Source of the DNA: Catalinimonas alkaloidigena | GTDB taxonomy: Bacteria > Bacteroidota > Bacteroidia > Cytophagales > Flexibacteraceae | Assembly (NCBI RefSeq): GCF_900100765.1 | Contig: NZ_FNFO01000002.1 | Span: 186,001-250,000, forward strand | Direction of reading: 5' to 3' | Length of the DNA stretch: 64,000 bases | Shown here: piece by piece, positions 49,420 through 57,462 of the stretch | Numbering within the stretch: the stretch's first letter is position 1 | Layout of the letters: each line of letters begins with the position of its first letter | The notes under the pieces: generated by a model | Databases searched by the model: none | The model's input: only the letters and a program-made list of their open reading frames with translations | Told to the model about the DNA's origin: nothing | Program-made: the position numbers and the translations under genes

Positions 49420-51609
49420 CTAGAGCTTGAACGTATACTGCACCTTGGCGTCGCGCGAGTGGCTGCCGAGGGTCAGGGTGTACGTGCCTTTGACGAGTTC
49501 CCAGCAGTGTTTTTTCGTGTTCCACTTCTGCAGCTCGGCCACCGGAATGGAGAGCGTCACCTGCCTAGCCTGCCCGGCCTCCACCGTGACGCGCCGAAAG
49601 GCCTTCAACTCCTGAAGCGGCATCCGTTCGCCCGTCGGATACGACACGTACGCCTGCACCACCTCGTCGCCTTCGGAAGCGCCAGTATTGCGGACCGTGA
49701 CGGTTACGGCCAGCGTGTCGGTCGGTTTATAGGATTTCCGAAGCGCCGCGGCCTTTTCGTACGCGAACGTCGTGTAACTCAGTCCGTACCCGAACGGATA
49801 CTGTACTTCCCCGTCGAAGTAGCGGTACGTGCGTCCTTCCATCGCGTAGCTTTCGTAGGCGGGCAGCGCATCCAGCGTTTTGTAGAAGGTCACGGGCAGC
49901 CGACCGGCCGGCGATACCTTGCCGAAGAGGACATCAGCAAGCGCCCTGCCGCCTTGTTCGCCCGGATACCAGGCCAGCACGATGGCGTCGGCATACGGTT
50001 CAAGGGCGGCGATGTTGACCGCGCTTCCGGCCGTCACCACCGCCACGATCGGTTTGTCGTGCCGCTGGCGCATGGCTTTCAGGTAGGCGAGGTGGGCCGC
50101 CGGAATGTCGAGGTCGGTCCGGTCTCCGCCGTGCGGGGCCAGAAAGGCATCGCCTTCTTCGCCTTCCAGCACGGGTGTCAGGCCCAATACCACAATGGTC
50201 AGGTCGCTGAGACTCGCCGCCCACAGGCCGCCGAAGCGCGAGGTGTCGGTATAGTCGGAACCCTGGTCGTACTGTACAACCGCCGCCGGTCCGGCCGCCT
50301 CGGTGATGCCCTCCGCGAAGGTGATCAGTTGGGACGACATGCCGTGGTAATTGCCCAACAAAGCATCGGCCGAGGTCGCGTTCGTTCCGGCCACCATGAT
50401 GGACGGGTACCGATCGGCGCTGATGGGCAGCAAGTTCTGGTCGTTCTTGAGCAGCACCATGCTTTCCTGTGCAACCCGGCGGGCCAGTTGCAGGTGTGCT
50501 TCGGTATGGATGTCGTCCGCGCCCAGCGTGCCGTACGGCGTGGCCTCCGGAGCGTCGAAAAAGCCCAGTTTCAGTTGGGTGCGTAGTGTGGGCCGCAGGG
50601 CCGCTTCTATGTCCTGTTCGGTCAGCAACCCTTGCTGAAGCGCTTGCATCACGTCCGATTGCAACAGGTTGGAGCAGTCCAGGTTGACGCCGGTTTTGAT
50701 CGCCGCCGCGGCCACTTCTTCCGGTGAGTTCATCACCTGATGCCGCTGGTAAATGTCCTGCAAGGCCCCGCAGTCGGTCACGACGTGCCCGGCGAAATGC
50801 CATTCGTCACGCAAGATGCGCTGGAGCAGCGTCGTGCTGGTGCAGCACGGCTCATCGTTCACCCGGTTGTACGCGCACATGACCGATTCCACCCCCGCGT
50901 CCACCAGCTTCCGAAACGCGTAGAGGTAAGTCTCGCGCAGATCTTTTTCGTCGACCTCGGCGTTGAAGCGGTGGCGGTCGGCTTCAGGACCGCTGTGCAC
51001 CGCGTAATGCTTGGCGCAGGCGGCCGCTTTCAGGTAATGAGGATCGTTCCCCTGGAGGCCCTGCACAAACGCGACGCCCATCCGGGCCGTGAGAAACGGA
51101 TCTTCTCCGTAGGTTTCCTGCCCCCGGCCCCAGCGCGGATCACGAAACAGATTCACGTTGGGCGACCAGAACGTAAGCCCGAGGTACTGCAAGCGCCGGT
51201 TGGCTCGGGTAGCTAAGTTGTACTTGGCCCGCGCTTCGGTCGAAATCACGGTCGACACCTCCCGCATCAGGCTGTCGTCGAAGGTTGCGGCCAGGCCGAT
51301 CGCCTGAGGAAAGACCGTCGCCTCGCCCGCCCGGGCCACACCGTGCAGCCCCTCGTTCCACCAGTTGTAGGCCGGAAGGCCCAGCCGGGGAACGGCCGGA
51401 GCATCAAAGCCCAGGAGAGAAATTTTCTCTTCCAGCGTCAGGGTGTGCAACAAATCGTCCAGCCGTTCTTCCGGTGGAAGGGTGTGGTTGCGGAACGCAG
51501 CGGGCGATTGGGCCTGGCTGGTCGTGACGACGAGCCCGAGCCACAGCAGGGCCGTGGCCATCCTCCGAATGCCGGTGCGAAGGGGCATTCGTGTACTCAA
51601 GTTTACCAT
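49420..51609 (-). CDS. Glycoside hydrolase family 3 (beta-xylosidase/beta-glucosidase type)
   Basis: A 729-residue secreted GH3 enzyme. An N-terminal TIM barrel carries YNWWNEGLHGVARAG, AKHYAVHSGPEADRH and the nucleophile Asp near residue 279 in VVTDCGALQDIY. The alpha/beta sandwich (VVVLGLTPVLEGEEGD) and a fibronectin-III-like C-terminal domain (GDEVVQAYVSYP) follow. The NWWNEGLHG signature is frequent in GH3 beta-xylosidases and alpha-arabinosidases, so it may finish products of the PUL although it lies 16 kb away. The start at 51609 may be replaced by ATG 51588. After the stop the frame stays open for 42 further codons. Confidence 0.92.
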   Translation of the reverse strand: MVNLSTRMPLRTGIRRMATALLWLGLVVTTSQAQSPAAFRNHTLPPEERLDDLLHTLTLEEKISLLGFDAPAVPRLGLPAYNWWNEGLHGVARAGEATVFPQAIGLAATFDDSLMREVSTVISTEARAKYNLATRANRRLQYLGLTFWSPNVNLFRDPRWGRGQETYGEDPFLTARMGVAFVQGLQGNDPHYLKAAACAKHYAVHSGPEADRHRFNAEVDEKDLRETYLYAFRKLVDAGVESVMCAYNRVNDEPCCTSTTLLQRILRDEWHFAGHVVTDCGALQDIYQRHQVMNSPEEVAAAAIKTGVNLDCSNLLQSDVMQALQQGLLTEQDIEAALRPTLRTQLKLGFFDAPEATPYGTLGADDIHTEAHLQLARRVAQESMVLLKNDQNLLPISADRYPSIMVAGTNATSADALLGNYHGMSSQLITFAEGITEAAGPAAVVQYDQGSDYTDTSRFGGLWAASLSDLTIVVLGLTPVLEGEEGDAFLAPHGGDRTDLDIPAAHLAYLKAMRQRHDKPIVAVVTAGSAVNIAALEPYADAIVLAWYPGEQGGRALADVLFGKVSPAGRLPVTFYKTLDALPAYESYAMEGRTYRYFDGEVQYPFGYGLSYTTFAYEKAAALRKSYKPTDTLAVTVTVRNTGASEGDEVVQAYVSYPTGERMPLQELKAFRRVTVEAGQARQVTLSIPVAELQKWNTKKHCWELVKGTYTLTLGSHSRDAKVQYTFKL

Positions 51610-51717
51610 TCGGTTTTAATAAAGGAGTTGCGTGGCGGCAATTGCACAAGAAAACAAGAAGGCCGTTTGCAGAAGTTGACTGCCGACGGGGAGGGCACGC
51701 GAAGCGCGCGACTTCCT

Positions 51718-52482
51718 TTACGTTGAGACGAACCGCGTGGCCGGAATCGCGTCCTGCAGGCAATCCACCAGGAAGTTGGTACGCCCCCCGTTGACGATGA
51801 TGACCTCGATGTGGTGGGCCTTGCAGATGCGCGCCGCCGCCAGTTTCGAGGTCATGCCGCCGGTGCCCAGGCCGTGCTTTTTCTCTTCGATGAAGGGCAG
51901 GACCTCTTCGAAGTTAGAGACGCGGGCGATGTGTTGCGCATCGTCGTAGAGGTGAGGATTTTTGTCGTAGAGCCCGTCGATGTCCGACGCCAGCACCAGC
52001 TTGTCGGCCTGAATCAGGCTGGCGACCAGCGCCGACAGTTTGTCGTTGTCCCCCACGATCAATTCTTCCACCGCCACGGTGTCGTTCTCGTTGATGATGG
52101 GCACGTAGCCGTGGGCGATCAGTTGGTGGATCGTGTTGACCGTATTCTGCTTCGATTCCTCGTTTTCGAAATCGCGGTAGGTCATCAGACACTGCGCGAT
52201 GCGGATGTCGAAATCACCAAACACTTCGCTGTACATCTGCATCAGCTTCGGCTGCCCGATGGCCGACATGGCCTGCTTGGAGGCGACTTCGTTTTCCCAG
52301 CCGGCGATGTTGATGAACTGCCGGGCAGTAGCGATGGCCCCGGACGAGACAATAACGAGGTGGTAGTCGTCGCGGAGGGCGACGATCTGCCGGGCGACGT
52401 CTTCCAGTTTACCGCGCGAAATACGGTTGGTTCCGGCGGTCAGCGTCGAGGAACCCAATTTTAAGACAATGATCGGCTTCAT
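51718..52482 (-). CDS. proB: Glutamate 5-kinase, PUA-less
   Basis: Phosphorylates glutamate in the first step of proline synthesis. The 254 residues contain the amino-acid-kinase motifs: VLKLGSSTLT, VSSGAIATARQ, PIINENDTVAVEEL, VGDNDKLSALVA and GTGGMTSKLAAARI. It ends after the kinase domain and lacks the C-terminal PUA domain of the longer (about 370 aa) Escherichia coli-type enzyme. The ATG at 52482 lies one base after the proA stop codon, so translation is coupled. An in-frame upstream extension is the antisense of proA and is not used. Confidence 0.93.
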   Translation of the reverse strand: MKPIIVLKLGSSTLTAGTNRISRGKLEDVARQIVALRDDYHLVIVSSGAIATARQFINIAGWENEVASKQAMSAIGQPKLMQMYSEVFGDFDIRIAQCLMTYRDFENEESKQNTVNTIHQLIAHGYVPIINENDTVAVEELIVGDNDKLSALVASLIQADKLVLASDIDGLYDKNPHLYDDAQHIARVSNFEEVLPFIEEKKHGLGTGGMTSKLAAARICKAHHIEVIIVNGGRTNFLVDCLQDAIPATRFVST

Positions 52483-52483
52483 C

Positions 52484-53716
52484 TCAGGCGCGCGTCTGTC
52501 CATTCCCCGAAATAAACCACTTGTTGGTGACGAGTTGCGCCAGGCCGATGGGGCCGCGAAAGTGCAGTTTCTGCGTGCTGATGGCGATTTCGGCGCCAAA
52601 GCCAAACTCCCCACCGTCGGTGAACCGCGACGAGGCGTTGTGATAAACGGCGGCGCAATCGACCTCCTCCTGATACAAGGCCGCAACGTCGGCATCGGCC
52701 GTCACGATCACGGCCGAGTGTCCGCCCGAATGGTCGTTGACGAGCTGAATCGCCTCCTCGACCGAAGCGACTTCGCCCAGAAGAATTTTAGGCGCCAGGA
52801 ACTCCTCGGCGTAGAGGTCGGGACTGTCGATGGGAACCAGTTGCGGAAAATCGGCACGCAGCGACTCGTCTCCGTAAATCGTCGTCATCCCAATGTCCTG
52901 CAAGCGTTGGATCAGTTGCCGGAGTTTCGCTTCCCGCTGAGGCAGGTGTTTGTTCAGCAGCACTTTGTCGATGGCGTTGCAGACGCTGAGGCGCTGTTTT
53001 CCGTTCAGGATCAGGTCGATCGCCATCGCGAAGTCGGCGTCGTCGTGCACGTAGACGAAGTTGTTGCCCCGGCCGCTCACCAGCAGCGGAATGCTTGTGT
53101 TGTTACGAATGTAGTTGATGAGTCCTTCGCCGCCGCGGGGAATGATCAGATCCACCCGGTGCGTATTATCAGCGATCAGGCGCTGCGTTTGCTCCCGGTT
53201 GAAGTCCAGGTACTGCACGTACGACGGATCGGCCCCGTTTTTCGTCAGGGCTTCGTGCCAGAGTTGCACGAGGTAGAGGTTCGACTGTTTCGCCTCTTTT
53301 CCGCCTTTCAGCAAAATTTTGTTCCCGGCTTTGAACGCACTGATGGCCGCCTCGATGGTCACGTCCGGGCGCGATTCATAGATGATCAGGATCGTGCCGA
53401 AAGGCACCACGCGGTTTTCTACCACCATGCCGTTCGGGTGCGGGTAGCGGCTGAGCACGCGGCCCTGCGGGTCGTCCAGGCGGATGACGTTCTCCACGGC
53501 CGCCACCATCCCGGCGACTTTTTTCTCGTTGACTTTCAGGCGGTCGACCAGGGTCGGGTCCAGGTCACCGGCCCGTTCCAGGTCGAGTTGGTTCTGTTGA
53601 ATGATGTCGTCCTGATGTTCGGCGATCAAACGGGCCAGATCGCGCAGGATCTGGTTCTTATCGAGTTTCTGACGCGTCAGCGTGGCTTCGCCTGCGTGTA
53701 AGTTCGTCGTGCTCAT
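52484..53716 (-). CDS. proA: Gamma-glutamyl phosphate reductase
   Basis: Reduces gamma-glutamyl phosphate to glutamate semialdehyde with NADPH. The 410-residue aldehyde-dehydrogenase-fold protein shows IIYESRPDVTIEAA, LLKGGKEAKQSN, DLIIPRGGEGLI, the catalytic Cys in RLSVCNAIDKVL, and EFGFGAEIAISTQKLH near the end. It is transcribed ahead of proB, the reverse of the classic proBA order. Confidence 0.95.
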   Translation of the reverse strand: MSTTNLHAGEATLTRQKLDKNQILRDLARLIAEHQDDIIQQNQLDLERAGDLDPTLVDRLKVNEKKVAGMVAAVENVIRLDDPQGRVLSRYPHPNGMVVENRVVPFGTILIIYESRPDVTIEAAISAFKAGNKILLKGGKEAKQSNLYLVQLWHEALTKNGADPSYVQYLDFNREQTQRLIADNTHRVDLIIPRGGEGLINYIRNNTSIPLLVSGRGNNFVYVHDDADFAMAIDLILNGKQRLSVCNAIDKVLLNKHLPQREAKLRQLIQRLQDIGMTTIYGDESLRADFPQLVPIDSPDLYAEEFLAPKILLGEVASVEEAIQLVNDHSGGHSAVIVTADADVAALYQEEVDCAAVYHNASSRFTDGGEFGFGAEIAISTQKLHFRGPIGLAQLVTNKWFISGNGQTRA

Positions 53717-54033
53717 GAGTACTCTGTCGGTAATGGCCTTCTGGGCTCGTGTCCTTTCCGCTCCGTAGATTCTTTGGTTCGTCGGGCCTGCCAGCGCGCA
53801 AAACGTCGGCCAAGGAGTCGCAAAGGTGGCAAATTTTCCTGTGAAGGTAGCCCATCTGCTGCATTATCTCCACCCGTATACCAAAAGAGAAGCCCCGCAA
53901 GAGACCGCCTTCTTGCTACATCGGATCGTGTAGTGACTACCGTCTTCCGGCAAAAAAGAGACGTACCACTTTTACTTGGGTAATGTCCCGGTAAAAGTGG
54001 TACGTCTGCACACCGTAGCGTTTGCGGGGTGCG
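53717..54033. other. Intergenic region, holds a long hairpin terminator
   Basis: A 317-base gap upstream of proA and downstream of the MDR oxidoreductase gene. The only strong structure is the 17-bp hairpin at 53959-54007. I find no exact promoter box for proA and no gene. Confidence 0.5.
53952..54007 (-). terminator. Long perfect hairpin terminator after the MDR oxidoreductase gene
   Basis: A perfect 17-bp inverted repeat (53959-53975 with 53991-54007, core ACGTACCACTTTTAC) has a 15-nt loop. On the minus strand it is followed by TTTTTTG. The stem is longer than most terminators. Confidence 0.85.
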
Positions 54034-54975
54034 TTAAAGGGTGACGACCACTTTTCCGACTGTCCGGCCCGATTCGATCTGCGCGTGTGCATCGGCCATC
54101 CGATCAAACCCGAATGTTTGGGAAACGTGGGCCTTGAGCACGCTTTTTTCCAACAGATCGGCCAGTTGTTGCATCTCGGCTCCGTCCGATTTAACCAGAA
54201 TGTTGTAGGCCTGTTTGCCTTCCGCTTTGGCTTGTGCGGCCACGGCTTCGTTGGCTCCGCCGACAATGCTGATGACCGTGCCGCCGGGTTTAAGCACCTT
54301 CAGCGAGCGCACCGTGTTGTCTCCGCCGAGCGGGTCTAGCACGAAATCGACGTCCGAAACGAGTTCGTCAAACTGCTGGCTGCGGTAGTCGATGTGCTCG
54401 TCGGTGCCGAGGCTCAGCACAAACTCCCGGTTTTTGGCCGACGACGTGCCGATGACGTGTGCGCCCAGGTGCTTAGCAATTTGTACGGCAAAGTGACCAA
54501 CACCGCCCGACGCCGCGTGGATCAGGACTTTCTGTCCCGTCTGCACGTGTGCGTTGTCGACCAGTGCCTGCCAGGCCGTCAGGGCAGCCAGCGTAGCGGC
54601 GGCGGCTTCTTCGTACGAAAGGTTCTGGGGTTTGCGGGCCAGATGAGCGGCGGGTGCGGCGACGTACTCGGCATAGGCCTGGCCGTGGCCGGGGAAGTTC
54701 ACCATCCCGAATACCTCATCGCCTACCTGCAAGTCGGTGACGTCTGCGCCGACTTCGGTAATCACGCCGGCGATGTCCCAGCCGATGATAAGCGGATCGA
54801 GGGTTTTGAGCCGTCCGTATACGCCGGTGCCGGTGCGCGTCTTGATGTCGACCGGGTTGAGGCTCAGCGCTTTTACCTGCACCAGTACTTCTTGGGGCTG
54901 GAGCGTGGGTTGGGGAATATCCGTGAGGCGGAGCTGTTCGGTGCCGCCGGGTTGTTGCAAAATAAGGGCTTTCAT
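54034..54975 (-). CDS. Zinc-independent MDR oxidoreductase (quinone oxidoreductase-like)
   Basis: A 313-residue medium-chain dehydrogenase/reductase. The GroES-like N-terminus (PQEVLVQVKALSLNPVDIKT) lacks the Cys/His ligands of zinc alcohol dehydrogenases. The NADP-binding motif is HAASGGVGHFAVQIAKHLGA (about residues 145-165). Such enzymes reduce quinones, enones or related electrophiles. It is divergent from an AraC regulator with 88 nt between the start codons, and the intervening repeats suggest direct control. The ATG at 54975 begins MKALILQQPG, the normal family start. Confidence 0.9.
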   Translation of the reverse strand: MKALILQQPGGTEQLRLTDIPQPTLQPQEVLVQVKALSLNPVDIKTRTGTGVYGRLKTLDPLIIGWDIAGVITEVGADVTDLQVGDEVFGMVNFPGHGQAYAEYVAAPAAHLARKPQNLSYEEAAAATLAALTAWQALVDNAHVQTGQKVLIHAASGGVGHFAVQIAKHLGAHVIGTSSAKNREFVLSLGTDEHIDYRSQQFDELVSDVDFVLDPLGGDNTVRSLKVLKPGGTVISIVGGANEAVAAQAKAEGKQAYNILVKSDGAEMQQLADLLEKSVLKAHVSQTFGFDRMADAHAQIESGRTVGKVVVTL

Positions 54976-54990
54976 GCGTTTGGGTTTTAT

Positions 54991-55020
54991 GATAAGGCAA
55001 AAGTATACCGGATAAGGCAA
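54991..55020. promoter_or_regulatory. Direct repeats GATAAGGCAA, probable AraC operator
   Basis: GATAAGGCAA occurs at 54991-55000 and again at 55011-55020, exactly 20 bp apart, in the 88-bp divergent region. Paired direct sites two helical turns apart are the usual AraC-family arrangement. The first copy overlaps the -7 box of the oxidoreductase gene. Confidence 0.65.
54998..55005 (-). promoter_or_regulatory. Putative -7 box of the MDR oxidoreductase gene
   Basis: Minus-strand TACTTTTG (55005 to 54998) matches TAnnTTTG exactly, 22 nt before the ATG. No clear TTTG -33 element is present, as might be expected for an activator-dependent promoter. Confidence 0.5.
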
Positions 55021-55032
55021 GAATTTCAGGTA

Positions 55033-55040
55033 TATTTTTG
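55033..55040 (+). promoter_or_regulatory. Putative -7 box of the AraC gene
   Basis: TATTTTTG matches TAnnTTTG exactly, 23 nt before the AraC ATG at 55064. Confidence 0.5.
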
Positions 55041-55063
55041 CGTTGTTTCGGTACATTTACACC

Positions 55064-55912
55064 ATGAAGCGCCAGAATCTGCACGAGGCTTATGCCGTCT
55101 CTTTCGAAACCTGGGAGGCGAGCCCGGACCTCGGCCACAAGCACAGCTTTTTTGAGTTGGTCTACATCCTGTCGGGCACGGGGCGGCAGTGCATCAACCA
55201 GCACCAGTTCGACTACCAGCCGGGGCACCTGTTTCTGTTGACCCCGCAGGACTGCCACGCCTTCGAGATCGAGACGCCCACCACCTTTTTCTTCCTGCGT
55301 TTTAACGACATCTACCTCAAGTCCGGGGCGTTTCAGGCCGATCAGATCGAACGGCTGGAGTTTATCTTGCAGAACGCCAGCCATCAGCCGGGTTGCATTC
55401 TGCGGCACCGGTCGGACAAAAGCCTGGTGCAGCCGATGGTAGAAGCCATTTACCGGGAGTCGATCCAGCGCGATCTGTACAACCAGGAGCTGGAACAGCA
55501 GCTGATCAATACGCTGATTGTGGTCGTGGCGCGTAACATCGCCAAGTACCTGCCCGAAACGGTGGACGACGCGTCGGACGAGAAGATTCTCGCCATCCTG
55601 CAATACATCCAGCAGCACATCTACGCGCCGGACCAACTGCGCGCAAAGGTGATTAGCGAACGATTCGGCCTTTCCGAAACGTACCTGGGGCGGTACTTCA
55701 AGAAGCATACGCAGGAGACGCTACAGCAGTACATTGCCCACTACCGCACGCGGATGATCGAGCACCGCCTCCGCCACAGCGACCTGCGCATCCACGAAAT
55801 CGCGCTCGATTTTGGCTTTACGGACGAAAGCCACCTCAACAAGTTCTTCAAAAAACAGAAGGGTCACAGCCCGGTGGCGTATCGCAAGCAATTGCGGGAA
55901 GCGGCTGCCTAG
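55064..55912 (+). CDS. AraC family transcriptional regulator
   Basis: A 282-residue AraC protein. The N-terminal cupin-like sensing domain (about residues 20-100, HSFFELVYILSGTGRQCI and PGHLFLLTPQDCHAFEI) leads to a C-terminal double helix-turn-helix (about 185-280, VISERFGLSETYLGRYFKKH and EIALDFGFTDESHLNKFFKK). It is divergent from the MDR oxidoreductase gene and probably regulates it through the GATAAGGCAA repeats. Ligand unknown. Confidence 0.93.
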   Translation: MKRQNLHEAYAVSFETWEASPDLGHKHSFFELVYILSGTGRQCINQHQFDYQPGHLFLLTPQDCHAFEIETPTTFFFLRFNDIYLKSGAFQADQIERLEFILQNASHQPGCILRHRSDKSLVQPMVEAIYRESIQRDLYNQELEQQLINTLIVVVARNIAKYLPETVDDASDEKILAILQYIQQHIYAPDQLRAKVISERFGLSETYLGRYFKKHTQETLQQYIAHYRTRMIEHRLRHSDLRIHEIALDFGFTDESHLNKFFKKQKGHSPVAYRKQLREAAA

Positions 55913-55961
55913 CGCCGGGTTCAGGCAATCAACGCCTTGTTTTGTAAGGGGCGGGGTCTGC

Positions 55962-57335
55962 TCATGCGCCTTCGTGAATGATCTGATACGCGCCACGGGC
56001 GTGGTCTTCCAGAAACAACTTGTAATCCTGCGTGACGCGCTTGGCCGCGGCTTCGGCAAACTCCACAGTGTCGGCACAAAACACCTGCGGCGTAAGCGAC
56101 GAGAGGATTTTCGCTTCGGCGTTGCCCTCCATCATGCCGGTGTCTTCGTCGGAGCGGGCGTGCGAGATGGACAGCGTTTTGCCGCAGATGTCGGCGTACT
56201 CTCTGAAGTCGTCGTGATCGAGCTTTTCGATGTCGATCTCGTCTTTGAAGGGGCTGCGTTCCTGCACGACGTAGCTCTGCTTGTCAAACTCGACACACCC
56301 GTAGTAAGCATCCCCGCCGGCCAGTTGGACGGTATGTGCACTGACAATGCGCGAGGCCTGCTCATCTTTGTCTTCGGCATGGGGCGGCACCAGCCCGTAC
56401 AACGCCGACCGACGCGCCTGTTTCAGCTCCAGCATAATGTCGTCGCCGTTGTCTTCCGTTTCACCGTCGATCAGCACCAGGTACCGGTCCAGGCCCAGGC
56501 TGGCGGTGCCGCTGTCTTTTTTCAGCGCCACGTCTTTCACCTGAAAATGTCCGCCCCGCGCGCCGTTGCCAATGTTGTTTTCCTTCTTGTATTTGTTGAT
56601 GATGCGCTGAAACTTCTGGACGTGCTTCGACCAGGGCACGATCTCTTCCGAGGGCAGAAATTCGCCTTTGTCGAGGTCCACCCATTTGCTCAGGAACTTG
56701 GTGCGGTCGGAAATCGACTTTTTCAGCAGCTTGCGGATCATCGGCGGGCTGTTGTCGATCCGGTACTGATGCCACTTTTCCCGGTCGTCCTGCGCAAACG
56801 ACTGAAGCCCCGCCAGGTACCCGTTTACGAACGCACGGACAATTTTGCGGGCTTTCTTCTTGGAAAATCCGTTGCCCCGCGCCGCCAGGAAAAAGCCGGT
56901 GGCCCCGCGTTTCACATCCCATGAGAAAGGCGCGACAAACGCCTCGTCGAAATCGTTGACGCCGAAAATCGGTGCTCCGTTTTCGTTCGGCATCACGCCG
57001 AAATTTTCAGGATGCACATCGCCGATGGTGAACACGTAGGGCAGGTGGGCGTCCATGCCGGCGTAGTCGCGGTAGTAGAGCAGCGCCGTGCCCCGGAAGA
57101 AGATGAACGGCGACGTAGCGAGTTTGTCGAACTTAGCCTGCGCGCCTTCCGGCCGGTTATGAATGCGGAACTGGTGGTCTTCGCGCAACGTCTGGCGGAT
57201 GTGCAGGCGTCGCTCCCAGGTAGGCAACAGCGAAGGTGAGAAATGGACTGCGTTCTGCGCGCAACTGTGGGCATACTGCCGGAACTGATCCCATCGCTCC
57301 GGATTGAAACTGTGGGTTGGCTTGATGATGAGCAT
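55962..57335 (-). CDS. DUF2252 family protein (kinase-like fold)
   Basis: A 457-residue DUF2252 protein. The family words are present: FFRGTALLYYRDYAG, TIGDVHPENFGVMP and GVNDFDEAFVAPFSWDVKR. These resemble the catalytic and metal-binding loops of aminoglycoside-phosphotransferase-like kinases (HxxN and D motifs). No enzymatic activity is established for the family. The ATG at 57335 is immediately preceded by the T run of a strong hairpin, so the message either reads through that terminator or starts within a few bases of the ATG. Confidence 0.87.
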   Translation of the reverse strand: MLIIKPTHSFNPERWDQFRQYAHSCAQNAVHFSPSLLPTWERRLHIRQTLREDHQFRIHNRPEGAQAKFDKLATSPFIFFRGTALLYYRDYAGMDAHLPYVFTIGDVHPENFGVMPNENGAPIFGVNDFDEAFVAPFSWDVKRGATGFFLAARGNGFSKKKARKIVRAFVNGYLAGLQSFAQDDREKWHQYRIDNSPPMIRKLLKKSISDRTKFLSKWVDLDKGEFLPSEEIVPWSKHVQKFQRIINKYKKENNIGNGARGGHFQVKDVALKKDSGTASLGLDRYLVLIDGETEDNGDDIMLELKQARRSALYGLVPPHAEDKDEQASRIVSAHTVQLAGGDAYYGCVEFDKQSYVVQERSPFKDEIDIEKLDHDDFREYADICGKTLSISHARSDEDTGMMEGNAEAKILSSLTPQVFCADTVEFAEAAAKRVTQDYKLFLEDHARGAYQIIHEGA

Positions 57336-57369
57336 AAAAAAAGGTTTCGTCTCTGCTGAAACGAAACCT
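57336..57369 (-). terminator. Intrinsic terminator or attenuator touching the DUF2252 start
   Basis: On the minus strand AGGTTTCGT (57369 to 57361) pairs with ACGAAACCT (57350 to 57342), followed by T7 that runs directly into the DUF2252 ATG. It may end the upstream glycosyltransferase transcript or attenuate DUF2252. Confidence 0.8.
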
Positions 57370-57462
57370 GCGTCAGAATGATACAAGACTTGATAGCCGG
57401 CGTCAGTAGACGGTGGAAGAACGGAAGCCTCTTGAAGCGCTGAATGCTCTACCCGCGCCGCT

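Noticed and set aside
57342-57369. Riboswitch
   Set aside because: Only a simple hairpin plus T run is visible; no aptamer-sized conserved structure precedes it.
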